Below, in pieces: positions 11,769 to 20,939 of a stretch of DNA of 64,000 nucleotides. Below the pieces are notes generated by a model, which did no database searches, was not told where the DNA came from, and saw only the letters and a list, made by a program, of their open reading frames with translations. The stretch is from contig CM043967.1 in assembly GCA_014529385.2 (NCBI GenBank), forward strand, positions 78,699,278 to 78,763,277, given 5' to 3'. The translations under genes and the position numbers were made by a program. This DNA is from Adiantum capillus-veneris. Taxonomy: Eukaryota; Streptophyta; Polypodiopsida; Polypodiales; Pteridaceae. Position 1 is the first letter of the stretch, and each line of letters starts with the position of its first letter.

Positions 11769-11841
11769 TACACAATAAGGCTCAATAGCTTGATGGTAAA
11801 GTGTTGGCCTCTTACCTTCATGGGGTGGGTTCAACCCTCCT
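11769..11841 (+). other. tRNA-like stretch, possible tRNA pseudogene or SINE head
   Basis: The stretch has an A-box-like block (TAGCTTGATGGTAAAGTG) and, about 36 bp later, a B-box-like block (GGGTTCAACCC), the spacing of a tRNA internal Pol III promoter. Between them GGCCTCTTACCTT resembles the anticodon arm of a Lys(CTT) tRNA. The anticodon stem does not pair well, so I do not call a functional tRNA. Confidence 0.35.
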
Positions 11842-12117
11842 TCATGCAACAGTTAAGCGGGCCTTCCTATGCGTGCAGTCAATGGAGCCTTCGGAGCCTC
11901 GGTGCCGTAGAGTTTTCCTTGGTCGCCCGTTGTGCAGGGCGTTGGTGGGGCGGTTGTGGCCGGCTATCGCTGTCTGTCTTCTTTCGTGCGCTACGCACAA
12001 AAAGATGTACCTGTCTTCTTTTTGCTGCACAGTGGAGATGTTTTTGTCTGCGGATCGTGGGAGAGAAGCAGCGTGTCGCATGCACATGCAACACGCTTTT
12101 CCCCTTTCCCAAGAATA

Positions 12118-12129
12118 GCTCGGATACCA
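12118..12129 (-). promoter_or_regulatory. Primer-binding site (iMet tRNA), copy 1
   Basis: Minus strand TGGTATCCGAGC, 11 of 12 matches to the plant initiator-Met primer-binding site TGGTATCAGAGC. One base separates it from TGAAAGG, the probable LTR end. Confidence 0.6.
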
Positions 12130-12476
12130 GTGAAAGGACGGTGGTGATGCGTGTGCTAGTCTCCACCCAACCGTGCTATCTTATAGCCTCCCCCTAGAGT
12201 ACACACCGTTCGACCGTGCCGATGGCCTTGCCCGTAGGACCCATGTCCTTATAGCTCTAAATGACTTGCTAGATTTTCAAGTATTCTACACTTGTTGGGT
12301 CACTGCTTGATTTTTTTCATTTATTTTTTCTAGGAGTAGCTGCCTTTGACTGAACTTATGAAATGTGCATGTCTTCTTTTTGCTACATAGCGGAGACGTC
12401 GCTGTCTGCAGATTGTGGGGAGAGAAGCATCACGTTGCATGCACATGCAACCCGCTTTTTTCCTTTCCCAAGAATA

Positions 12477-12488
12477 GCTCAGATACCA
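12477..12488 (-). promoter_or_regulatory. Primer-binding site (iMet tRNA), copy 2
   Basis: Minus strand TGGTATCTGAGC, 11 of 12 matches to TGGTATCAGAGC. It is the tandem partner of 12118-12129. Confidence 0.55.
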
Positions 12489-12820
12489 GTAAAAGGGCGA
12501 TGGTGATGCGTGTGCTAGTCTCCACCCATCCGTGCTATCTTATAACCTCCCCCTAGCGTACACACTATCTGGTCGTGCCGATGGCCTGGCCCGTAGGACC
12601 CATGTCGTCATTTACAGCTCTAAATGAGTTGCTAGATTTTCAAGTAATCTACACTTTTTGGGTTGCTTTAATCTAATCTCACCGCTTGATTTTGTTGCTT
12701 TTATTTTTTCTCGGATTAGCTGCCTTTGACTGGGCTTGAAGTAATATTGTAGACACTTGCTAGCTTCTATCCTAAGCACTCTCATTTTTATAAAAAATTG
12801 AATGCCAAGGGCTTATAATT

Positions 12821-13165
12821 ATGGGTTGCCTCTTTTTTCCAACAACTGAGTATGTAGCAATGACAGAGGCAAGCAAAGAAATTTTGAGTCTTCAGAGATT
12901 CTTAGAAGAGCTTGGATTCAAACAAGACAATTGTGTCTTGTACAGTGATAGCCAAAGCCCTTTCCATCTTGGGAAGAGCTCAGCCTTTCATTCAAGGACA
13001 AAGCACATTGAGGTGAAATATCACTTCATATGCACACTTTTGGAAGAGGGACAACCAAAGCTAAGAAAGATGCATACAAGTGAAAATCATGCAGACATGT
13101 TTACAAAGGTGGTCAACAAAGAGAAGTTGAACTTTTGCTCATCTTTGATCGGCATTCAAGGATAA
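12821..13165 (+). pseudogene. copia RNase H C-terminal fragment (partial neighbour element)
   Basis: 114 residues with TEYVAMTEASKEIL, YSDSQSPFHLGKSSAFHSR, TKHIEVKYHFICTLLEEG and ENHADMFTKVVNKEKL, the C-terminal half of a copia RNase H. It is close to identical to the 3' end of the complete copy at 17420-17720. Substitutions include YSDSQSP for YNDSQRA. It ends before the polypurine stretch and the LTR at 13227. Confidence 0.9.
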
Positions 13166-13226
13166 GAATCGAGGATGGAAAGCAGTCAACAGGTTTGGTG
13201 TAGAGACCAGTCTCCAAGTAGGAGAT

Positions 13227-13932
13227 TGTTAAGTATGGAGCGTGATTTACCCCTTGTAAATTTTTATATAAAAAACGCACATTTGTAAGGTCCCCATTAT
13301 GAGGAGAAGCCATCGTGTGCGACGAAAAATCAATCACCGAAAACCTAAATTTTCACTCTGGAATATTCCTTTTTGTTGGAATATTATGGCCAGTCGATAG
13401 CCGAAATGTTGTCGAAAAACGTCCAATCGGTTGGCTGGTTGGTCGATGGCCGGTAGTCAATGGGGCTGGTGGCCCATTTGAAAGGTGGACTTGTCTTCTC
13501 AAGGACGGCCACACATGGGCGGATTTGAGGTCCAATCTGGACTTGTCAACACAAGGGTGGCTACACACGGCTGTATTTCATGAGAGAGGACAACCCTTTT
13601 GGCCTATAAAGGAGGCCTCTTCTACACACAAAAACGGATTACGAAGCATTGTGGTGCATTGTGAAGTTGATGTGAGGTGGTGAGAGTGAAGCAATGTGGG
13701 AGCTCTAAAAGGGTATAATCCCTTTGTGACTTACTTCGTGTTGGAAGTACTAAAAAGCCATTGAGTGGCTACTTTCCCGTGGACATAGCCCACATTGGGT
13801 GAACCACGTATATTGTGCGTGCTCTCTCTCTCTCTCTCTCTCTACTCTTTGATCTCTTGTGTGTGAAAATTTGTCTCTCTCCATTAAGTAAGATACTCAA
13901 ATACCTATTTAGTTACATCCTATTTCCTAACA
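13227..13932 (+). repeat. Copia LTR, first copy
   Basis: About 706 bp, starting TGTTAAGTA and ending TTTCCTAACA, so the ends form the inverted pair TGTTA...TAACA. It aligns along its length with 17800-18515 with many substitutions and small indels. A TATAAA lies at 13605-13610, and a (CT)n tract lies at about 13812-13844 in the downstream part, which may be transcribed leader. Confidence 0.9.
13605..13610 (+). promoter_or_regulatory. TATA box in copia LTR
   Basis: TATAAA within the block CTTTTGGCCTATAAA, conserved in the second LTR at 18175-18180 (TATAAAAGG). Its position about 320 bp from the LTR end fits a U3/R promoter. Confidence 0.6.
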
Positions 13933-13934
13933 AT

Positions 13935-13946
13935 TGGTATCAAAGA
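13935..13946 (+). promoter_or_regulatory. Copia primer-binding site (iMet tRNA)
   Basis: TGGTATCAAAG follows the LTR end (TAACA) after two bases. It matches the plant initiator-Met primer-binding site TGGTATCAGAG at all but one position. Confidence 0.75.
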
Positions 13947-14006
13947 AAGGTTTGCTCGTAGCTAAAGTATCTCAAGGAAAGAATTCCTTGAAATTGAGTG
14001 GGAGTA

Positions 14007-14907
14007 ATGGCAGAGGAAGGAAGCTTTAAGATCGAGATGTTCAACGGCAAGAACTACCAACATTGGAAGATGCAGATTGAAGACTATCTCTACTAGAAGG
14101 ACCTTTATTTGCCACTAGACGGTCTTGCAAAACTACCAACGGCAAGAACTACCAACATTGGAAGATGCAGATTGAAGACTATCTCTACTAGAAGGACCTT
14201 TATTTTCCACTAGACGGTCTTGCAAAGAAGCCCGCAATGATGGCAGATGAAGCATGGACTATCCTTGACTGAAAGGCACTCCGAACAATCCGATTAAGCT
14301 TGGCATCAATGGTGGCCTTCAATGTTTTGGAGATGAAGACCACAAAGGATTGGATGAAGTCACTTGACGGCCTATACAAGAAACCATCGGCATCCAATAA
14401 GGTATTTCTCATGAAGTGCTTGTTCAATCTAAAGATGGCTCAATTGCAGAACACTTAAATGACTTTAACACCAACATAAGTCAACTTCAATCGGTGAAAA
14501 TCAATTTTGATGACGAAGTGCGAGCTCTTCTTATACTATCATCTCTACCAAATAGTTGGGACAGCCTTGTGATGGCTGTAAGTAATTGTATCTCTGGCAC
14601 AAATACTCTTAAGTTTGATGATGTTGTGGGTGTTCTCCTAAGCAAGGAAATGCAAAGGAGAAGCACTGAAGAATCATCAAGTGATGCACTATCAATGGAA
14701 ACAAGAGGAAGGCCTAAGGAGAGGTTCAAAAACCAAAAGGGTCGTGATCGCTCAAGGCGGAGCAAGTCACACACAAAGTCAGTTCTTGAATGTTGGAACT
14801 GTCGGCAAGAAGGGCCACGTCAAGAAGGATTAATGTTGGTCCAAGAAGAAGAAAGAGTCGGAGTCTCAAGACAACAAGCCAACATTGGAGGCCAATGTGG
14901 CAGGTAA
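14007..14907 (+). pseudogene. copia gag, broken
   Basis: An ATG at 14007 starts MAEEGSFKIEMFNGKNYQHW, a standard copia gag N-terminus, but an in-frame TAG follows YQHWKMQIEDYLY. A 95-bp tandem duplication (units starting GGCAAGAACTACCAAC at 14046 and 14141) then shifts the frame. From 14416 the frame is open through AEHLNDFNTNISQLQS and SLPNSWDSLVMAVSN, the UBN2 capsid region, to a zinc knuckle at about 14785-14835. The knuckle begins CWNC but continues in another frame as GKKGHVKKD, so a small indel splits it. Confidence 0.85.
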
Positions 14908-14939
14908 AGTAGAGCAAGATGCTCTAAATTCTCTCATTA

Positions 14940-15480
14940 GACAATGTGTTTAATTCTTGGATAGTAGATTTCGGGGCTTCATTCCATGCGACACCGCACA
15001 AGCAGCATTTCCAAGATTACACTAAAGGTAATTATAGGTATGTATACTTGGGAGATGATGAAGCTTGTGAAATTGTTGGCAAAGATACAGTTTGTGCCAA
15101 AACTGCTAACAAAAATGAATGGAAGCTTAAAGATGTTAGACATGTTTCTTCTCTTCGCAAAAATTTGATTTCTACAGGACAATTGTTTGACAAAGGTCAC
15201 AACATTGCATTCAAAAACAAACGGTGGAAGATCTCAAAGCGATCTTTTGTGGTTTCCAAGGGAGAAAAGGTCGGTACACTTTACTTGTGTACTATCAGCA
15301 CACAATCTTCAACTTGTGCAATAGCTACAGAAGTCGACAGTGCGATGTGGCACTATCGGCTTGGACATATGAGTGCCAAAGGAATGCAAATACTTCAATC
15401 AAAGAAGCTTCTACCAGGTTTGAAAGAAGTGGACTTAGAGTTATGTGAAGATTGTGTTTATGGTAAACAAAGAGGGTAAA
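14940..15480 (+). pseudogene. copia protease and pre-integrase domain
   Basis: Open for 177 residues. Near the start, NSWIVDFGASFHATPHKQHF is the copia protease active-site region with DSGA changed to DFGA; the catalytic Asp itself is present. KDVRHVSSLRKNLISTGQL follows, typical of the protease C-terminal part. Then MWHYRLGHMSAKGMQILQSK and LCEDCVYGKQRG form the His/Cys pre-integrase domain. The stop falls at the point where integrase should begin. Confidence 0.85.
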
Positions 15481-16290
15481 ATTCCTAAAACCAGGAAATG
15501 AAAGACAAAAAAATATTGAATTGGTTCATTCTCATATTTGAGATCCTGCAAGTGCACCATCCCTTGGTGGCTCATTGTACTATATAACATTCATAAACGA
15601 TGCAATTAGAAAAACATGGTTTTATGTCATGAAGAATATGAGAATGAAGTAGATACCAAGGTTAAATGCCTCAGATCTAACAATGGAGGCGAATATTGCA
15701 GCAAACCTTTTGAAAGCTTTTGTGCTAGCAATGGCATTAGGACGCAAAGGAAAACCCCAAGGATACCTCAACAAAATGGAAATTTTGAAAGGATAAACAG
15801 AATAATCATGGAGCGAGCAACGAAGCATGCAGCTACATGCAGGCTTATCGCTTGAGCTTTGGGTGGAAGTAGTAAGTACGTTTGTGTATATTTGATCAAC
15901 CGCTCACCCTCAACGACAATGGATAGGGGAGTTTCAAAGGAGGCATGGATATGTAAACTGGTGAACTATTCATTTCTCAAAGTATTTGGGTGCGAGGCTT
16001 TTATGCACATAGATAGAAGCCTAAGATATAAGCTAGATGCAAAGTCCAAAACATGCTTCTTCATTGGCTATAGAGAAGGTGACTTTGGTTATCGCTTATG
16101 GAATCCTGAAGATGGTAAAATCTTTAGAAGTAGGGATGTAATTTTCAATGAGCAGAATATGTACAAAGATTACTTGGAAAGAAAACAAACAAAAGAAACA
16201 AGTGATGAGTACATCACAACCAAATATGGGAGTTGGTTGAGTTGCCTAAAGGTAAGTGGACACTTCAGAACGAATGGTTGTACAAGCTGA
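15481..16290 (+). pseudogene. copia integrase, broken
   Basis: After the stop, the frame-shifted segment LVHSHI.DPASAPSLGGS followed by YYITFINDA marks the first integrase motif. An internal deletion joins it to VKCLRSNNGGEYCSKPFESF (15660-15715), where the second catalytic Asp is Asn (SNNGGEY for SDNGGEY). Then PRIPQQNGNFERINRIIMER holds the final Glu. A TGA at 15853 is followed by 15859-16290 with VYLINRSPSTTMDRG, KVFGCEAFMHI, CFFIGYREGDFGYRLWNPED and FRSRDVIFNEQNMYKDY. Inactive. Confidence 0.85.
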
Positions 16291-17130
16291 AGGAAGAAGA
16301 AGGTGGGAAGAAAAGGTACAACTCTAGGCTTGTGGTAAACGGGTTTTCTCAAAAGAAAGATATTGATTTCAATGAAATATTTTCTCCTATTGTAAAAATG
16401 AACTCAATTAGGCTTGTCTTAAGCCTTGTGGGGCTACTCATGATTCAAATCTTGAGCAAATGGATGTAAATACGACATTCCCACGGTGGCTTAGAGGAGG
16501 AAACATGCTTCAACCAAAGGGGTATGAAGTAAAAGGTAAGGAGAAAATGGTTTGCAGATTAAAGAAAAGCTTGTATGATTTAAAGCAAACATCAAGATAA
16601 TGGTACTTGAAGTTCAATTGATGGATGTTGGATCATGGATTCACAAGATGCAACTCAAATCACTGCATCTACACAAAGAATTTGGGAGATGAGAAACTCA
16701 TCATCCTAATGTTGTATGTTGATGACATGTTGATTGCAAGTGCTAACATGCAGGACATCAAAGACCTAAAAGAGGAGTTATCTAAATCTTTTTCAATGAA
16801 AGATTTAGGTGCTGCAAAGAGGATACTTGGTATGAAGATATCAAGGGACAGGACGAAGAAGATTATAAATCTATCTCAAGAGGATTACATCAAGAAGGTA
16901 CTAGAAAGGTTTGCAATGCAAAATGCAATAATGGTTTCTACACCTTTGGCTGGCCACTTTAAACTAACCAAGGATATGTGTCCAAAGACACAAGAGGAGA
17001 TAGCCTATATGTCTAAAGTTTCATATGTTGCAGCGGTAGGTTCTCTTATGTATGCTATGGCTTGGATAAGGCCAGACATTGCACATGCAGTGGGAGCAGT
17101 GGGAGTTCTCTTATGTATGTTATGGTCTGG
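16230..17130 (+). pseudogene. copia reverse transcriptase, broken
   Basis: 16233-16469 gives the N-terminal part: LPKGKWTLQNEWLYKLKEEE, RLVVNGFSQKKDIDFNEIFS. Frame-broken sequence to 16620 still shows MLQPKGYEVKGKEKMVCRLK and SLYDLKQTS. From 16625, LDHGFTRCNSNHCIYTK leads to the catalytic ILMLYVDDMLIAS (YVDD) and SFSMKDLGAAKRILGMKI. Near 17041-17170 a 65-bp tandem duplication (TTCTCTTATGTATG at 17041 and 17106) shifts the frame at the RT/RNase H boundary. Confidence 0.9.
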
Positions 17131-17759
17131 ATAAGGCCAGACATTGCACATGCAGTGGAGTTGTAAGTAGATTCATGGACAACCCAGGTAAAGAGAACTG
17201 GCAAGCTGTGAAGTGGATACTTAGGTATTTGAAAGGGACAACAACAAATGCTTTGTTTTTTGGAGGATCTGATATTTTTCTTCAAGGGTATGCTGATGCA
17301 GATATGGCAAGTGACAAAGATACTCGAAGGAGAACTACTGGCTATGTCTTCATGGGTGGAGGCACAACGGTAAGCTGGGCTTCAAAGTTGCAGAAAGTGG
17401 TCTCACTTTCTACCACGGAAGCAGAGTATGTAGCAATGACAGAGGCAAGCAAAGAAATTCTATGGCTTCACAGATTCTTAGAAGATCTTGGATTCAAACA
17501 AGACAATTATGTCTTGTACAATGATAGCCAAAGGGCTATCCATCTTGCGAAGAACTCGGCCTTTCATTCAAGGACAAAGCACATTGAGGTGAGATATCAC
17601 TTCATATGCACACTTTTGGAAAAGGGACAGCTAAAGCTAGGAAAGATGCTCACAAGTGAAAATCCTGCCGACATGTTTACAAAGGTGGTCAACAAGGAGA
17701 AGTTGATTCTGCTCATCTTCAATTGGCATTCAAGAATAAGAATCCAGAATGGAAAGTAG
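17079..17759 (+). pseudogene. copia RNase H
   Basis: Open to the end of pol: SRFMDNPGKENWQAVKWILR, YLKGTTTNALFFGGSDI, QGYADADMASDKDTRRRTTG (catalytic D), VSLSTTEAEYVAMTEASKEI (catalytic E), VLYNDSQRAIHLAKNSAFHS (catalytic D) and TKHIEVRYHFICTLLEKG. The acidic residues are present, so this is the best preserved domain of the element. It ends just before a purine-rich stretch and the second LTR. Confidence 0.9.
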
Positions 17760-17799
17760 TCACAGGTTTGGTATAGGGATCAGTCTCCAAGTGGGATAT

Positions 17800-18387
17800 T
17801 GTTAAGTAGGAGCGTGATTTACCCCTTGTAATGTTCTGTATTAAAAATGCACATTTGTAAGGCCCCCCTTATGAGTAGAAGCCATCGTGCTTGAAGAAAA
17901 ATCACTCGCCGAAAACCAAGATTTTCATACCGAAATATTCCTTTTCACCGAAATATTATGGCCGGACGGTGACCAAAAAGTGGTCGGCAAACGGTCGGTC
18001 GGTTGGCCGGTGGCCAGTAGTTAATGGCTGATGGCCGGTGGTCGATTTCAAAGGCGGACTTGTCTTCGCAAGGGTGGCCACACACGGGCGGATTGGAGGG
18101 TCCAATTTGGACTTGTCAACACAAGGGCGGCTAGACACAGCTACCTCTCATGAGAGAGGGCATCCCTTTTGGCCTATAAAAGGAGACCTCTTCTACACAC
18201 AAAAACGGATTGTGAAGCATTGTGGTGCATTGTGAAGTTGATGTGAGGTGGTGAGGGTGAAGTAAGGCGGGAGCTCCAAAAGGGTATAATCCCTTCGTAA
18301 CTTACTTCTTGTTTGAAGTACTAAAGCCATTGAGTGGCTGCTTTCCCGTGGACGTAGCCCACATTGGGTGAACCACGTATATCATGT

Positions 18388-18423
<36 letters not shown>

Positions 18424-18515
18424 CTCTACTCTATAATCTCTCATGTGTGAAAATTGTATCTCTCCATTAAGTAAGCTACTCAAATACCTATTTAGCTACA
18501 TCCTATTTCCTAACA
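17800..18515 (+). repeat. Copia LTR, second copy
   Basis: About 716 bp, TGTTAAGTAGG to TTTCCTAACA. The purine-rich AAGTGGGATAT before it is the probable polypurine tract. TATAAA is at 18175-18180. A (CT)n tract at about 18391-18421, longer than in the first LTR, explains part of the length difference. Confidence 0.9.
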
Positions 18516-19600
18516 CTTTTAAGCTGGATTGATCCTTTTCTCTGTCTGATTCGTGTCTCTACTTTTTGACTAAGTAAACTATAACTTTCAAAAGCTTTAC
18601 TGTTTTGTTTGGCTGAGTATGCTCTAATTTTGAGCTCATACTAATTAGAAAAATTGGCTAAACAGGGGTTTATTCAGGGTGTAGTTATCGCCTTGGAATA
18701 GGGTTGCTTTACTAAAGTTTTAGTTGTTGCTTCACTTACTATGATTTGTCAAATGTCTCTGATAGGATATGTTGCTACATTACAAAATAGGTCTATCTAA
18801 ATTATGCTAGATCCATACAATATGGATCTAGTTGCAAACATGGCTTCTAAAATTTCTTTGAAAATTTATATACAGGTTGTGGATGACTTTTGGATGGTTA
18901 GACTAATTTGAACTCTTTGATAAAGCAAAAGGTTACCTTAAAGTGACTCCTTCAAAATCATGTGGATTCTACTCTAAGCATGTAGTTTTGGCTTAGAAAG
19001 TACAAGAAAATGGGAATAACTTGAGATTTTTATATACTTTTTAAGTACAATTTAGGACAGTATCAAGTCTAATAATTTTTGAGAATGACATGGATAACAA
19101 CTGATAGGTTCTTTTACAATTGCCATATTTGTAGCCAAGCAAATTTGTTGTCTTGTTTGATGTCTATATGGATGCAAGTGAGAATTATATCTTAGGTTCA
19201 ACGTTGTTGCAATCCCGACCTTGGACATGGATGTATTTCATCCTCATTTACCGATTTATTCCTGATGTTTAGAATTACTGTGATGTTATTTCATTTTTAT
19301 TTTTCTACAAAAATGAGTCGAATGCAGAATCGTTTTTGTGCAAATGACCTTCCTAATGTCTAAAGCCAACCGTCTTTTGAATAAAATGCTTTTTTGTGTA
19401 TGAGAAATATTTGAATACAACAACACACATAGAAACACCTAGATGTAGACATATGGAGATGGTGCAAATTTTGCACACACAGAATAAGTTGGAGAAGGAG
19501 AGAGGATAATCACACAACAATTGGCCTAAATCTAGCCCTAAGGTACTTGACACACTGTATATTTTCAGTATTTGATATTTGTTTTACATCTAATACAAGT
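18516..19600. other. Unrecognised non-coding stretch
   Basis: AT-rich. I found no motif, RNA gene or clear repeat. The short minus-strand open stretch 19353-19553 has no recognisable motif. Confidence 0.4.
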
Positions 19601-19608
19601 GCCAAAAA

Positions 19609-19938
19609 TTGAAGACAACTTTCATAGCTATGGTTGAGTGTGTTTGGCTCGGATTGCTTTTCAGTAACTTGGGTTATGGATTGCACTCAGTCATTACCAT
19701 CCTTATTTGTAGTCAGAGTGCTTTGGCAATTGCAGGGACCCAACCAGTATTCCATGCTCGCATAATGCACATGGAGGTGCATTATGAGATTGTCTATAGA
19801 AGAGCTTTGGCTGACTATGTGCCTATGCAAAACAACCTTGCTGATATTTTTTGCAAGGCTTTGCCTCATGAGAAGTTTGAAGCTTTTTGCAAAGCTTTGG
19901 ACTTACTCCTCTTTTCGGATTGGTCACATAGGTTATAG
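19609..19938 (+). pseudogene. copia RNase H fragment, separate family
   Basis: 109 residues with the copia RNase H C-terminal pattern: MVECVWLGLLFSNLGYGL, ILICSQSALAIAGTQPVFHA, RIMHMEVHYEIVYRRAL and MQNNLADIFCKALPHEKF. The catalytic Asp in the D.QSA motif is Ser (CSQSA). The family differs from the element at 12.8-18.5 kb. About 30 bp downstream the sequence becomes non-coding; the TGAGCTCATG area at 19950 may be the start of a lost LTR. Confidence 0.8.
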
Positions 19939-20399
19939 AACTTCCCTATACATGAGCTCATGTGCACCACATCACTCCTAGGGAGGATTTGCTACCATAT
20001 TATGATAGTGATGTGTGTGAACACATGTAGAATCACAGGGCCAGTTTTAGGAACTTTTTTTCCCCTTTGGCTTCTATATACACCTATCACTCTAGGGAAA
20101 ATCTTATCTTTGAATAGGTACATTCAGTAATACTACTTCTTGTGTTGTGTGCTCTTGAGATTCTCCTTCATCTTCTCCGTCTTCATGTGCATTCTCACAA
20201 TTGTATTTTCAACACTCAATACTTAAAATATTTCACCTGTTCAGAGGCATTGGAAACTTGATTTGAATGTTTCACTTGATACGGGTTGGTATTTGCATGT
20301 TGTGAATTGTTGTGGTTGTTGTTGTGCTGAGGAGATGAGAGGAATTATCAATTTTTATGTATTGAACAATATATGGCTTTGGTTCTTATTCTTGTTAAA

Positions 20400-20640
20400 G
20401 TTAGAAGAAAAGGTAGGCTTGTTGCGCTTGACCTCCAATTTTCTTCTCAACATCCAGGCATGCTAAACCATAAATGAATTCACACTTCAATTTTCTCCAG
20501 TTGAAATGTTTCATGGCTTGTAATCGAATCAAACAATTCCAAAATCTATCAACATGAGCTTGTACACCTTCATTTTTTACCCTATCGCACTGAGTCCCAT
20601 TGCTTGTGTGCCTTTGATTTATACTATGCACAAAGCAATT
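20400..20640 (-). pseudogene. Possible retroelement gag fragment
   Basis: Minus-strand stretch of 76 residues with VKNEGVQAHVDRFWNCLIRL, QAMKHFNWRKLKCEF and IYGLACLDVEKKIG. The spacing of V..H.DRF..L...L and L...F..GL is reminiscent of retroelement capsid domains, and weaker similar sequence seems to continue upstream to about 20925. I cannot assign a family. It could also be an unrelated eroded gene. Confidence 0.35.
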
Positions 20641-20939
20641 GTGGCAAATATAGGTTTTGAAATGCAGACCAAGTTATGGATGTTCACCATGTTGCTTGAT
20701 AGTAGTACTACTGATAAGATGATTGGATGCTCATTTGACTTTATTACGCCTATAAAATTGTTCATCATGAAAAATAATCATCTCACTAACATGTAAACAT
20801 TGTGCTTGCATCTTTGGTACCATCAACATCCTTGAAATTGAATGCTTTAGTGCTAAGTTTACTCTTTTTGGGCATTGCTGTAATTTCAATGGTGTAGAAT
20901 GCAATAATTTTATCTTCCAATTCAATGCATCCGATGCGC

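Larger units (their letters stand above)
10000..12740 (-). mobile_element. 5' half of a Ty3/gypsy retrotransposon
   Basis: In minus orientation the order is: LTR edge (from about 12131 upward), iMet primer-binding site (12118-12129), a leader of about 0.7 kb, gag (about 11406-10650), zinc knuckle (10352-10300) and protease (about 10140-10014). The element stops just after the protease near 10000, so reverse transcriptase and integrase are missing. Its LTR edge and primer-binding site are duplicated in tandem. It is a truncated, inactive copy. Confidence 0.7.
12009..12740. repeat. ~360-bp tandem duplication carrying PBS and LTR edge
   Basis: Block 1 (about 12009-12358) and block 2 (about 12369-12740) share TGTCTTCTTTTTGCT, AGAATAGCTC.GATACCAG, GTGATGCGTGTGCTAGTCTC, CCTCCCCCTAG and AGCTGCCTTTGACTG in the same order. 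Each contains a candidate primer-binding site in minus orientation. The pair therefore duplicates the junction between LTR and leader of the minus-strand gypsy element. Confidence 0.8.
12821..18515 (+). mobile_element. Copia element with head-to-tail truncated neighbour (RNase H - LTR - internal - LTR)
   Basis: A complete set of copia parts lies between two LTRs (13227-13932 and 17800-18515). Immediately left of the first LTR, 12821-13226 holds the 3' end of another copy of the same family, collinear with 17420-17799 down to the polypurine stretch. The array is thus partial element, LTR, internal region, LTR, as produced by unequal exchange between LTRs. The flanks GAGAT (left of 13227) and CTTTT (right of 18515) do not match, as expected for such a product. 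Frameshifts and stops occur in gag, integrase and reverse transcriptase, so it is not autonomous. Confidence 0.85.

Noticed and set aside
13222-18520. Target duplication for the copia element
   Set aside because: GAGAT and CTTTT do not match. The left flank is itself the end of a neighbouring element.
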